In this document: one piece after another, positions 1 through 8,286 of the stretch
How positions within the stretch are numbered: position 1 is the stretch's first letter
Layout of the letters: the number at the start of each line of letters is the position of its first letter
NCBI RefSeq assembly: GCF_000611645.1
Contig: NW_014011985.1
Location: forward strand, 1 to 12,715
Reading direction: 5' to 3'
Length of the DNA: 12,715 nucleotides
Source: Monoraphidium neglectum
Taxonomy: Eukaryota; Chlorophyta; Chlorophyceae; Sphaeropleales; Selenastraceae
The notes under the pieces: generated by a model
What the model was told of the DNA's origin: nothing
Seen by the model: the letters and a program-made list of their open reading frames with translations, nothing else
The model's database searches: none
Translations under genes and position numbers: made by a program

Positions 1-38
1 TCGGTGGATAGGTGGGTGGGTGGGGAGTGGGGTGTGAA

Positions 39-99
39 TGTGTGTGTGTGTGTGTGTGTATGTGTGTGTGTGCACGTGCGCGCACGCGCGCGCGCGTGT
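39..99. repeat. (TG)n tract grading into alternating CG/CA
   Basis: TG dinucleotides run from 39 to 72 with one TA interruption, then continue as an alternating purine-pyrimidine CG/CA stretch to about 99. It lies in the last visible intron of the clathrin light chain gene, where the transcript reads (CA)n. From there to the window edge (38-1) the transcript strand is C-rich with no AG, like the tract before a 3' splice site. The rest of 1-483 is intronic and shows no exon I can support. Confidence 0.9.
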
Positions 100-419
100 A
101 ATTACAGCGTACTCAGCGGCGGGCAGGTCAGCTTGGCGGTGTGGTTGAGGGAGGGATCGGCGGACGAGATACTAAGTTGGCAACATTACTGGGTTTAAAT
201 CGTAAGGGGCAAGGGCAGGGTGAGCGCGACGCTTGGCTGCCATTGTAACGTTGTCATTTTGGTAGAAAGCCGGCTGCGGTCGCCTGGCGCCGCGCGTTCG
301 GCCACTTGCTCTCAGTGCACCTGCCTGTAACCGCAGCATACGCGCATCGAGCACACACACACGCCCTGCACAGCACCAGCCGATGTGCACTGCCGTCTGG
401 CGGTGCGGCCAATGGTGAT

Positions 420-470
420 GGTCAACGGCCGGTCAACGGCCGGTCAAACAACGGTCAACGGCCGGTGAAC
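420..470. repeat. 11-bp tandem repeat GGTCAACGGCC, about 5 copies
   Basis: Units begin at 420, 431, 442, 453 and 464. Copies 1, 2 and 4 are exact; copy 3 reads GGTCAAACAAC and the last is partial (GGTGAAC). The array lies just inside the intron after clathrin light chain exon 5, 14 nt downstream of its 5' splice site. Function unknown. Confidence 0.9.
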
Positions 471-483
471 AGCTGTCGCGCAC

Positions 484-856
484 CTTGGCCTGCTTGTCAA
501 GGAAGGCCTTTGCCTTGTTGACCACCTCCGCCTTGGCCTTCACCTGGGGTTTGCAGATTGAGGGGTGGGTCCCGGCTATGGGTGAGGCCCGGCGGCGGCG
601 GCAGCGGGTGCGTCATCACAAGGATTGTGGAGGCGTTCGGTTCGTAGAGGGTTTGGGGCTGTGTACTGGGAGCCGGGTGGGAGTGGGATGGGGTAGGGAA
701 GAAGGTTCAGCGACCGGTTAAACATTTGTGTGAAAGGGGTTGGTGATAGAAGAGGTAGGGGGGAAAGGGCGGGGCTCATGCACGAAGAGGGGGAGTCCGG
801 CGCGACGGCGGCGGCCGCCCGAGCGGGCGCCATGCCCCCCTGCGCGACCGCGCTGT

Positions 857-898
<42 letters not shown>

Positions 899-2128
899 GC
901 CTTCAGGACGCCCCGCGCCCGCCCAGGCCGCGGCGGCACCACCACACCGCCAGGTCACAGACCGCCAGATCGCCAGATCGTCAGATCACCAGATCGAGGC
1001 AGCAAGGGTTTAGCTCACCTCCGCCTGCGCCCTCTGCGCGAGCAGCGACTGGTTCTTGTGGTTCCACTCGATCCTCGGGTCGTCAAACCTCGGAGATTCA
1101 AACGCGGCCTGCCGAGCGGGGGGCGTCAATTACGCGTGTGCGTAAGCGCGCGTTGGTGCTCGTCTCATCCCCTCCCATCGCACCTCTCAAGCCTGGTGGA
1201 GGGCCGCCCCACTCTGGTGGAGGGCGCCCCTGGGAAGCGGCCCCTATTTCGCCCCTCGGCAGCCCTCTGCCAACAGACGAGCGATGGTCTCTAAGCGGTG
1301 TATCCAAATCCAACGCTGCCCATTGCCACGCCGCCGCCACCCTGCTTCCCATATCGCTGCTTCTTATCGCCCATCGTCGCCCCCTTCCGGCGCCCCGCAG
1401 CCCTCGCGACGCACGCCAGACCAAACATACACAAAACCGCCCGCGGACCGCCGCCGCACCTGCGCCGCGCCGCCGTTGCTGTTGCTCGGGGGTGGCGCGC
1501 CGCCGCCGCTGCCGCCGCCGCCGAAAAAGTCGTCATCCAGAGGCGGCGCGCCGCCGCCGGAGGCGGCCGCGGGCGCGGGCGCGAACGCGGTGGCGGGCTG
1601 CGCCTCGGGGGCGGCACCGAAAGCGGCGAAGCCGTTGTCTAGGGGCGCAGCGGCGGGGGGCGCGGGGCCGCCGAAGGCATCCAGGCCGCTGGGGGCGGGG
1701 GTGTCATCGAAGCCCTGCGATTACATGGGGGCGGTTTGCGACCGGGCGTCGGCATGCAGGCCAGGCCGGCTGCATCGGCCTCGGAGGGGCGGCGCGCGGC
1801 ACGGCGGCGCCGCGGGGCGGGCGGCGCGCCGGGCGCTCACCGTGTCAAATGGGTTGCTGCCTCCGTCGGCCTGCAGCGAGCGGCAGCGAGGGCGAGGAGC
1901 GCGGCGTTCGGGCGCTGCTGCAGCAACGCAGCGGATGCCGGCGCGCATCCGACCTCGAGCCCAGAAACAGGGGCCACCCCATCCGCGAGGTCTCCGTTAT
2001 CATTTTAAGACCAATAACTATCCATCCAGCCAGCGTTTCATCAAGACCACCGCGATAGATCAACCACCCCTTGCCCCCCTCCCTTGCTCAACCCCTGGAC
2101 TCACGGGTGCGTCACCAAAGCCCTCCAT
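484..2128 (-). CDS. CLC: Clathrin light chain, 5' five exons (3' end outside window)
   Basis: Clathrin light chain binds the clathrin heavy-chain leg and tunes coat assembly on trans-Golgi and endocytic vesicles. Minus-strand exons: 2105-2128, 1841-1870, 1460-1714, 1019-1108 and 484-543. All junctions are phase 0 with GT-AG ends, giving 153 residues so far. The start ATG at 2128-2126 opens MEGFGDAP. Exon 2 supplies an NPF motif (SNPFDT). Exon 3 is a disordered Ala/Pro/Gly segment with acidic-aromatic patches (GFDD, LDDDFF). Exon 4 carries FDDPRIEWNHKNQSLLAQR, matching the EW-x-x-x-N start of the heavy-chain-binding helix in plant light chains. Exon 5 continues the coiled coil (VVNKAKAFLDKQAK). 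The last exon ends at a GTGCGC donor. No exon for the conserved C-terminal part is visible in 1-483, so the gene continues left. Divergent to the 2953 gene. Alternative: another clathrin-associated coiled-coil protein, which I think less likely. Confidence 0.8.
863..898. repeat. Hexanucleotide repeat (CGCGCC)6
   Basis: Six exact CGCGCC units lie within the 475-nt intron 4 (544-1018) of the clathrin light chain gene. They create long spurious reading frames of Arg-Pro or Gly-Ala repeats on both strands. Those frames have no splice support and are not annotated as genes. Confidence 0.9.
963..994. repeat. 8-bp tandem repeat CGCCAGAT, 4 copies
   Basis: Four consecutive units begin at 963, 971, 979 and 987. 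The first two are exact; the third reads CGTCAGAT and the fourth CACCAGAT. It lies in clathrin light chain intron 4, 24 nt from the 5' splice site at 1018. A related copy occurs at 7434-7453, next to the transporter stop codon. Confidence 0.85.
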
Positions 2129-2952
2129 CGCAGACACACAGGCGGCCCCGGGGAGAGCTGAGCGATCCCTTCCTGCACTGTTGCGACTTTAGGGAGTGGC
2201 GCGTGGTCAAGAGCTGTGCTTATAATCAGCAAATCAACAAGTCTTCGTGATCAAAGGATGGACACACACGAACGCAGTTGTGTGCGCGTCACTCATCACA
2301 CCGCAACGGCGCGCTCGCTGCTCAGCTGATGAAGCGCTTGAAATTCGTCAGGTTGGCTTTGCATGCGGCCATTGCCGGGCAGGAGATTGTGGAAAATCAT
2401 GTAAAGCGCGATCATATGCAGCAGTAACACCGGGCACCCAGCCTATGTGTGTACAGTACCTGGAGCAGGGACACCTGAGTTGACTCGATGAGCCCAATTC
2501 TGACCAAAGCCCATTATCAATGACGGAACTTTGCTGGAAACCACATTGATAACACTCGCTACAATCAGCCACACCGCATAGCTCTTTCACCCCTTCAAGC
2601 TGTTGCTGTTGTTCGGCACGCTACTGGTATCTCGCTGTCTTACCCCCAGGCGAGCACTAGCCACATGAGCACCCTAGCTTGCTTTGTTAACCTCCCTACC
2701 TGCGGCTTCCTTTGTTAATGTCCATGATTGCTGACCGCATCAGCTACCCCCAACAGTTTCAGAAATCGCTTCTTGCAGGGCCCGGCCGTGTGACAGCAGC
2801 TTCTAGCGCCCACCCGCTCTGCTGCCGCTGCCTAGCTAAAGCCGGTCACTTTCTTGTTCCGTCTTAGAGCAATCCCACGTGAATCATTCCTCAACCTCAC
2901 ACAACCCAGCACAAATACTCGCGCTCTGCGCACAACCTGCCCCACAAGAGCC
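2129..2952. promoter_or_regulatory. Head-to-head intergenic/promoter region with a G-box
   Basis: This 824-bp gap separates the start codons of the minus-strand clathrin light chain gene (2128) and the plus-strand gene at 2953, so it should hold both promoters and 5' UTRs. It is less GC-rich than the flanking exons and has no frame with coding character or splice support. A perfect G-box CACGTG, a core for bHLH/bZIP factors, lies at 2876-2881, 72 nt before the plus-strand ATG. I see no clear TATA box at a fixed distance from either gene. Promoter function is inferred from gene arrangement. Confidence 0.5.
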
Positions 2953-3671
2953 ATGAGCAGTCTTCCCTTTGACATGGCCAAGGCCACGGCCGGCGAGGAG
3001 CCGCCGCATCAGACATCTATCGACTTGGCAGAGGCCAAGAAGGCGCAGGAGGTGGGTGTTTAGAGCGGGCAGTGGCCAGTGTCGGTGATGGCTGGATCGC
3101 TCCGGGACGCGAGGCTCGCCCGTATGTGGCCCGGATTCCATCACGTCAAGCAATCCCGGAGCGCCACAGTGTGTGATCAGAGTGCGCTCTAGGTATAGGC
3201 GTCAATGGTGATCTGTCCACGTCATCGGATATCCCGCTGCTATCTCTCACAGCTGGCCAAGGAGGCACACGCATACGCAACAACAGACAAGGAGGACCCG
3301 CCTGTCGAGATGGTGAGCTGCAGCGGGCGCTTGCCGATCGCTCCCTGCACGACGTCGCAGCCCGAGCCGCGTCATCAGCGCCATCTCAGACTCCTGTTTG
3401 TATGTGCCCACCAGCCTGCGCATCGCATCCCCTCGTTCCATGCAGCATGGGTGTTGTACAAAGGAGCACACACGCCATTGTCACTGCTGCTTTGCCAGCT
3501 GCAGTCTGCTCGCGCTGTTTTTTTTGCGCGCTCCCTCTCACATAATCCGTCTCAGGCAGGGCGTGAGTCGACTGACCCCTCCCTCCACGGCGCCTCGGCG
3601 CCGCCTTTTCTTTTACAAACCGCCAGGCAGGCAACCGTCGCCACGTACATGATGAGGCGAGAAAGGAGTAG
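2953..3671 (+). CDS. Small hydrophilic protein of unknown function (67 aa, three exons)
   Basis: Exons: 2953-3051, 3253-3312 and 3627-3671, all joined in phase 0. Donors are CAGGAG|GTGGGT and GAGATG|GTGAGC; acceptors are CTCTCACAG and ACCGCCAG, the latter after a T-rich pyrimidine tract. The protein starts MSSLPFDMAKATAGEEPP, passes through a charged Ala-rich helical stretch (IDLAEAKKAQELAKEAHAYA) and ends in HVHDEARKE at TAG (3669-3671). There is no signal peptide, membrane segment or cysteine. The first two exons are well supported. Exon 3 is the best in-frame terminal exon I found, but other choices between 3390 and 3760 are possible. A TGTAA signal 484 nt past the stop fits the model. I do not recognise the family; the LEA-like composition is only a resemblance. 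Confidence 0.5.
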
Positions 3672-4154
3672 GCCCGCACACATGGGTGTAGCAGGCCCCT
3701 GGGCCCGTCCTGCGAGACGAGCCCTGGCCCGGGCAATGCTGTATGGCATGCAGTGGGATGTGAGTGTTGTTTGGCGGTCGGCAGGGGCAGGTCTGTCAAG
3801 GCGGCCCGCCCGCTTGGAAATCATCTCATGATGTGACGGAGGGTGATTGTGCACTCGAGGTGGATGTGTCTCGCTGATGCGCGGGACCGGCGAGCGTGTC
3901 AGTGTATTGAGTGATCGAGACAGCAGGGTCACCCACCCTTGCCCAGAATCGTGCAGGGCGCGGGCACTGCCTTGTGCGGAATGTTGCAGCCATCGGCTTG
4001 CTGTGATGCTGTTTGCGGCCACTACACGGGTGGCGGCCACTGGGTGGACTTGGCGCTTGTTGAGGTGCGTGCGTGGCAAAAGGCCGGCAGCTTTGCATGC
4101 CGATTGTGCCGGCTGTCTTGCTGCCGTGCTGCGGCTGTGCCGCGGGTCTCCTGC

Positions 4155-4159
4155 TGTAA
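4155..4159 (+). terminator. Putative polyadenylation signal TGTAA for the 2953-3671 gene
   Basis: TGTAA is the standard green-algal poly(A) signal, and this copy lies 484 nt after the proposed stop of the 67-residue protein gene. A five-base motif also occurs by chance, so the call rests on position and strand. Confidence 0.4.
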
Positions 4160-4341
4160 ACTACGGCTTCCTAGCGTGATGGGCTTGCACCGCTGGACGC
4201 GCGGACCTTGCGCACTGCGTGGACGAGGGCATGAGAGAGGAGGGCGCGGCAGGCGGGCACGCCGCCTGCTCGAGGCGCCCGCGCCGCCTGCAGCAGCACT
4301 GGGCCGAGCAACACGGATGCGTGGTGTCAACCCGTTTGGAT

Positions 4342-4346
4342 TTACA
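4342..4346 (-). terminator. Possible polyadenylation signal TGTAA (minus strand) for the membrane protein gene
   Basis: This is the first minus-strand TGTAA I find downstream of the membrane protein stop at 5150, about 800 nt away. That implies a long 3' UTR. The length makes the assignment weak; a different signal nearer the stop may be used. Confidence 0.25.
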
Positions 4347-4684
4347 GCAGCAGCGGCGTGTGCATCACATCGGTCCTGGGGCAGCCGCATGCGCATGGTA
4401 TTTTTGCTGCCCAGAATGAAGCTGCCGTCTTGAGCACGCAAGCCGTCACTTGTGAGGATAATGGTGGGTCGACAGCCGCGCGTACCAGAGCATTCGTGCC
4501 CCATGCGTACACGCCTTGGGCCAAGATATATATCAAGCAGCCTGATGAGCATGTGGGCTGTGGCTGTGGCCGCGCGTGGCCGCCGCCATGATGACGTGGC
4601 TGCTGTTTGCTTACCTTGATGTGCGCTGCTACACAAGAAAGTGCGTTCAAAAGCACGTAAAAGTGAGATGTTGGAGGAAAGGCG

Positions 4685-4957
4685 TCAAATGAGTTTTGAG
4701 GGCCTGTGAGAGAATCTAAAATTGTGTTGTCCCCCACTTGGCTCCCAATGAAGCTGGCACGAGCAGATCCAGAGCCAAGAAGACCAATTTTTGTATAAAT
4801 TCAGCAAGGTGAAGTAGTCAATAAACGTCATTGCGAATTCCTCAGGTTTTGGGAACCGATGCCCCACTAGAAACCATGCGCCTCCGTTGAAAGGGACGGC
4901 GCGCTCCGTTGGCGAGGGCCGCCGCAGGTTACGCACATTAAACCCACTTCCCGCCAT
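4685..4957 (-). CDS. Doubtful small ORF (90 aa), possibly 3' UTR sequence
   Basis: An uninterrupted frame runs from an ATG at 4957 to a TGA at 4685. It starts MAGSGFNVRNLRRPSPTERA and has an aromatic middle (FIDYFTLLNLYKNWSSWLW). I recognise no domain. The codons lack the strong G/C-ending bias of the spliced genes in this window, the sequence is AT-richer, and it lies 193 nt past the stop of the membrane protein gene on the same strand. Chance openness within a long 3' UTR is the simpler reading. A young or transferred small gene is the alternative. Confidence 0.15.
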   Translation of the reverse strand: MAGSGFNVRNLRRPSPTERAVPFNGGAWFLVGHRFPKPEEFAMTFIDYFTLLNLYKNWSSWLWICSCQLHWEPSGGQHNFRFSHRPSKLI

Positions 4958-5149
4958 CGCTGCGCCTTGCGACGCAGCAGCCTCGGCGAGGCCCCATGGC
5001 TGCGGCTTCGAATGATTTCAGCTTCGTGAGGCATACCACGGCAAGCGCATGAGACGTGCCTGTCCTTATGCGCGTGCCCAAAACAGGCCAGCGCTTGAGC
5101 AAATATACGCGGGTAGTGCTCGTCCACAGGAACGCCTTTCTCGGCGCGA

Positions 5150-6487
5150 CTAGCTCGGGGGCGGCACCGCAGCAGCCCCGCCCCTGGGCGCCTCGGTGGG
5201 CGCGGCGGTGCGGGCGCCTGCGGGGCAGGTCAAGGAGCGAGGCAGGAGTGCGTTTTGGTCGGAGATAAGTGCGGCCTTCACACTTGTTAGGGGAGGGGGG
5301 AAGGGGCGTGTGCATAGTTGTGGTGTTGTGCAAGCCGGCGTTCAATCCCGGCCCTGGAAAGGCCAACGCACGCGATCCCAAAATTCCTGCAAGCAGAATG
5401 CCGTGCACGTACGCCTGGCAAACCCAGCAGCGACCGTGTCTGTTGAGGCGTGGGATGGAGCGCACTAAGGGTAGATGACAGGCCCGCACGACTCGCTCGC
5501 ACTCACCTTTGGGGACCCAGAGGCCGGTGCCCTTCATCGCGTCGCATCTGAAGGCCAGGACGGCGCCCACCGCGTACAGCACAAAGCCCAGGAACCCGCA
5601 GACGGTCAGGGCGATCGACGCGGCGCAGAGCGCCTGGCTCAGTATGTCGCCGATGTCGCCGGGCAGCCCCTGCTCCAGCAGGCCGCGCCTGGCCGCGGCA
5701 CCCAGCAGCAGCCGGCGGTTGCCGGAGCTGGCGACCGCGGCGGCGGCGGCGTCGAGGAGGGCGTTGGCGACTTGTGTGGTGCCGGCTATGAGGGCGCTGG
5801 CCGGCGCGTTTGAAGCGGCCTGCGTCGCGGCGGCACTGCCGGCCGCGCACACGCCGGCGGAGAGGGTGACGGCCATCTGGGCGCCGACTGGCAGGTAGAA
5901 TGCGGCCCAGATCGCAGACATGACGCACTCGACGATGCCGTTGATGCGCCTGGTGGTGGACGGGGTGCACAGGGTATAACAAATTTAGAGATTAGTTCGC
6001 TCATCCGTGGCGAGCATGGGCATGGGTGGTCAAAGGCTGGTCAATGGTAATGAGTCGCTGCTTGCATTGGCACATGGGAGGTGGTACCGCACACTCGACA
6101 CACACCTGATGCACATGCAGCAGGAGCCCGCCATGAAAAGGATCGTCACCAGCGCGCCAGTGAAGCCGGCGAAGACGCCGAGGCCAATGGCGCCGATCAG
6201 GGCGGAGAACGGCCCGAAGAACAGCATGACGGCGATCGCGCTGCCGATGGTCGCCAGCGAGGTGACCAGCTGCGCATCGCCATTGATAGCATAACATGAT
6301 TCAATCAAACCATTTTGTATGCATACCCATGCTTCAACAGACTCGCCAACAAAGGAACACCCGCGCGCATTTTCTGTGTATCAAATCCTGGTCAACGCGG
6401 GCCTGGACAGTGGAACATGTGACCAAATCTTTAAAAACGACTAGGGCGCACCTGCAGCACGCGAATGATGATCTGAGCGCAACCCAT
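5150..6487 (-). CDS. Four-helix membrane protein, MARVEL/CASP-like topology (236 aa)
   Basis: Exons: 6452-6487, 6106-6269, 5507-5949 and 5150-5217. Junction phases are 0, 2 and 1, all GT-AG, giving 711 nt to TAG. The ATG at 6487-6485 starts MGCAQIIIRVLQ. Four hydrophobic segments lie near residues 13-31, 34-60, 72-97 and 173-200. A Cys cluster (SCCMCIRR, residues 61-68) follows helix 2 and could be palmitoylated. Between helices 3 and 4 is a loop of about 75 residues, Ala-rich and ending in basic NRRLLLGAAARRG. The C-terminus is a short Pro/Ala/Gly tail ending VPPPS. Two short loops plus one long loop before the last helix match the MARVEL and plant CASP-like arrangement. No sequence motif fixes the family, so the function (membrane organisation) is conjecture. 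The exon structure is well supported by phase consistency. Confidence 0.75.
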
Positions 6488-6653
6488 GGTGCTCCGTTGC
6501 TTTCTGTGGTCTTGACAACTCACGAGGCGTTGTGTGTTTAATAAGTTGCAGTTCGCAATCAAAAATGTGCACAGCTTCGCTGACATGACTGCTTCCGGGG
6601 TGCAGCATGAAAAAAATTCTTAGGTCAAACTTGTGGTCAATGTCAGCGTCGGG

Positions 6654-6717
6654 TGACGTACTTTTTGACCGCGCCTGCCTGCTACTGCCACGGGCACACA
6701 TCGCAATAAATACGTCA
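6654..6717. promoter_or_regulatory. Inverted pair of TGACGTA motifs upstream of the membrane protein gene
   Basis: TGACGTA occurs at 6654-6660 and its reverse complement TACGTCA at 6711-6717, about 165-230 nt upstream of the membrane protein ATG (6487). TGACGT is a bZIP-type core in plants and animals. An AT-rich stretch (TATTTATT on the transcript strand) lies beside the distal copy at 6704-6711. Regulatory function is inferred from position only. Confidence 0.3.
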
Positions 6718-6944
6718 TGACAGGACGCCAGAGCATGACTCTTCGACTGCAAGTCCCCTTTGTTGAGTGAACGGCGGCCACGCCCCAGCCATCCCGATGG
6801 CAGCAGGAGGAATGGTTGCGTCCACGCCAACGCCTTCTCCTCTCTGCCGCGTTGGCGCAACAACCCCTCTAAGAGACACCCGCACCGCTGCAGCCGGCAC
6901 TCACAGCCAGCAGCCTTTCCCTGCCTGCGTGGCGCAGCGGCGAG

Positions 6945-6949
6945 TTACA
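6945..6949 (-). terminator. Putative polyadenylation signal TGTAA for the GDT1-like gene
   Basis: On the minus strand TGTAA lies 506 nt after the transporter stop (TGA, 7457-7455). This is similar to the stop-to-signal distance of the plus-strand gene at 2953 and typical of green-algal 3' UTRs. Confidence 0.4.
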
Positions 6950-7433
6950 CGCACCGTGCACGCCGCCCTGGCCCCACAAAACGATGTGCCACCCATGGCG
7001 AACTCTGCGCGGGCCGTGAATTTGCACCCACCAGCGCCCGCAGCGGCGCGCTGCGCAGACTTTGGGTGCACGCGCACGGCCGGGAAGCGTGGGCGCCAGG
7101 AAATACAAAACCACCACCCAAAAATCACAGGTGCACCGGTTGTTCAAGGAAATTGCATCATTTGAGGGCCACAACTGAATCGCATAGAAGTGGCCGTGCC
7201 GTGAGACAAAAACCTGCTGCTTTGCCCCGCACCCTGCGCGAGCTGCGGCGCCGGGCCTCGCTGGCGCCCCTGGCAGCGCCCGAAACACTGGCTTCGACCG
7301 CGCACCACAACTGCCAGGCTGGACTGCTGCACCCCTGCCGCCGCAGACGGGGGGTTTGGCAGAACCACGGGACCCTCTGCCGCCGCCCGACCAGGCCTGA
7401 TGCCTCCGCGGGCGCGACTGTGCAGATCAGCGC

Positions 7434-7453
7434 TCAGATCGCCAGATCGCCGG
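7434..7453. repeat. Short CGCCAGAT repeat beside the transporter stop codon
   Basis: About two and a half units (CTCAGAT, CGCCAGAT, CGCC) of the 8-bp motif also found at 963-994 lie immediately downstream of the transporter stop (7455) in transcript direction. Confidence 0.5.
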
Positions 7454-7454
7454 G

Positions 7455-7656
7455 TCACCCGCCGTGCGCGCCGGTGACGATGTCGAAGACCGTGGCGGCC
7501 GCGAAGACGAGGAAGAGGCTGCCTCCAATGTAGTTTGCGGTGCGTTCAGAGATGTACTTGGATAAGACACTCCCGCCCGCCACCGCGATGCCGGTCGCGA
7601 GGCCGTGGCCCGCGACCGCGCCCGCGACGACGCCTGCGGGGCGCCGCGGTGTGCGG

Positions 7657-7697
<41 letters not shown>

Positions 7698-8229
7698 AGA
7701 GAGACAGAGAGAATCGAGAGGGTGCAAATGCATGTGTCGGTTGCGGGAGGCTCGGGGCCTGTGCACGTGCACAACCAGCCCTTTGTTTGCCCCACCAGCC
7801 AGAGGTGGGCATGGCATCAAGGCCAGGCTGGCTGCCTGCTGACGGGGCGCTCTCTTGGGGGAAGGGGCCCAGCTGCTCGTCTTGCCAGGGGAGGGCGACG
7901 CCAACGCGCAGACTCGCCCGCTGCGCAACCGCGCCGGCGCGGCCGGCGGCGGCGAGAGCGGCTGGGCGGGCGCACATCGAAACCCGCGGCCGGGAATCGC
8001 AACCCACGCGCACCCGCGGGGTCGGAGGCCGCCGCCAGCGCGATGGTCGCGAGGAAGGATTTGTCCCCCCACTCCGCCGCAAACACGAGGCCGAAGGTCG
8101 AGGCCACGAGGGCGCTGGTGCCGGCGACACCCAGGGACGAGACAACCTCCCCGGCCTCCTCCTTCTCCTCGGCCGCGCGCGCGTCCGCATCGGCGGCGCC
8201 CTGCGCGCGGGTTGGAGGTTTACGTGCAT

Positions 8230-8286
<57 letters not shown>

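Larger units (their letters stand above)
3672..4684. other. Mostly noncoding stretch: 3' UTR and convergent intergenic DNA
   Basis: The left part is the probable 3' UTR of the plus-strand gene, ending near the TGTAA at 4155. The right part lies downstream of the minus-strand membrane protein gene. Reading frames on both strands are open here, notably around 4340-4600, but none has a recognisable domain, a consistent splice chain or G/C-ending codon bias. A GTGAGT at 3759 and a GTGCGT at 4062 look like splice donors, so undetected exons or alternative transcripts cannot be excluded. Confidence 0.45.
6488..7454. other. Tandem intergenic region: transporter 3' UTR and membrane protein promoter
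   Basis: Both flanking genes are on the minus strand. The right-hand 0.5 kb, down to the TGTAA near 6945, is best read as 3' UTR of the transporter gene. The rest is upstream region and 5' UTR of the membrane protein gene. Open frames exist on both strands, but none shows domain similarity or splice-consistent exons. Confidence 0.5.

Noticed and set aside
172..390. Minus-strand frame with AFYQNDN as a possible next clathrin light chain exon
   Set aside because: It lacks the conserved C-terminal light chain residues and a convincing acceptor in phase. The C-rich tract at the window edge points to an exon further left.
1193..1225. Direct repeat CTGGTGGAGGGC, two copies 21 bp apart in clathrin light chain intron 3
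   Set aside because: Only two short copies in GC-rich sequence; not worth separate annotation.
730..2192. Long plus-strand open frames (over 300-440 codons) rich in Arg, Pro and Ala
   Set aside because: They run antisense across the clathrin light chain exons, introns and the CGCGCC repeat. They owe their length to high GC, have no domain and no splice logic.
4358..4591. Plus-strand frame after a good-looking acceptor (TTTTTGCTGCCCAG)
   Set aside because: It lies past the TGTAA at 4155, has no upstream exon in phase that I can defend, and the opposite strand is equally open.
5330..5360. Small hairpin GCCGG-CGTTCAATC-CCGGC resembling a tRNA T-arm
   Set aside because: The loop is 9 nt and no other tRNA arm is visible. 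It is inside intron 3 of the membrane protein gene.
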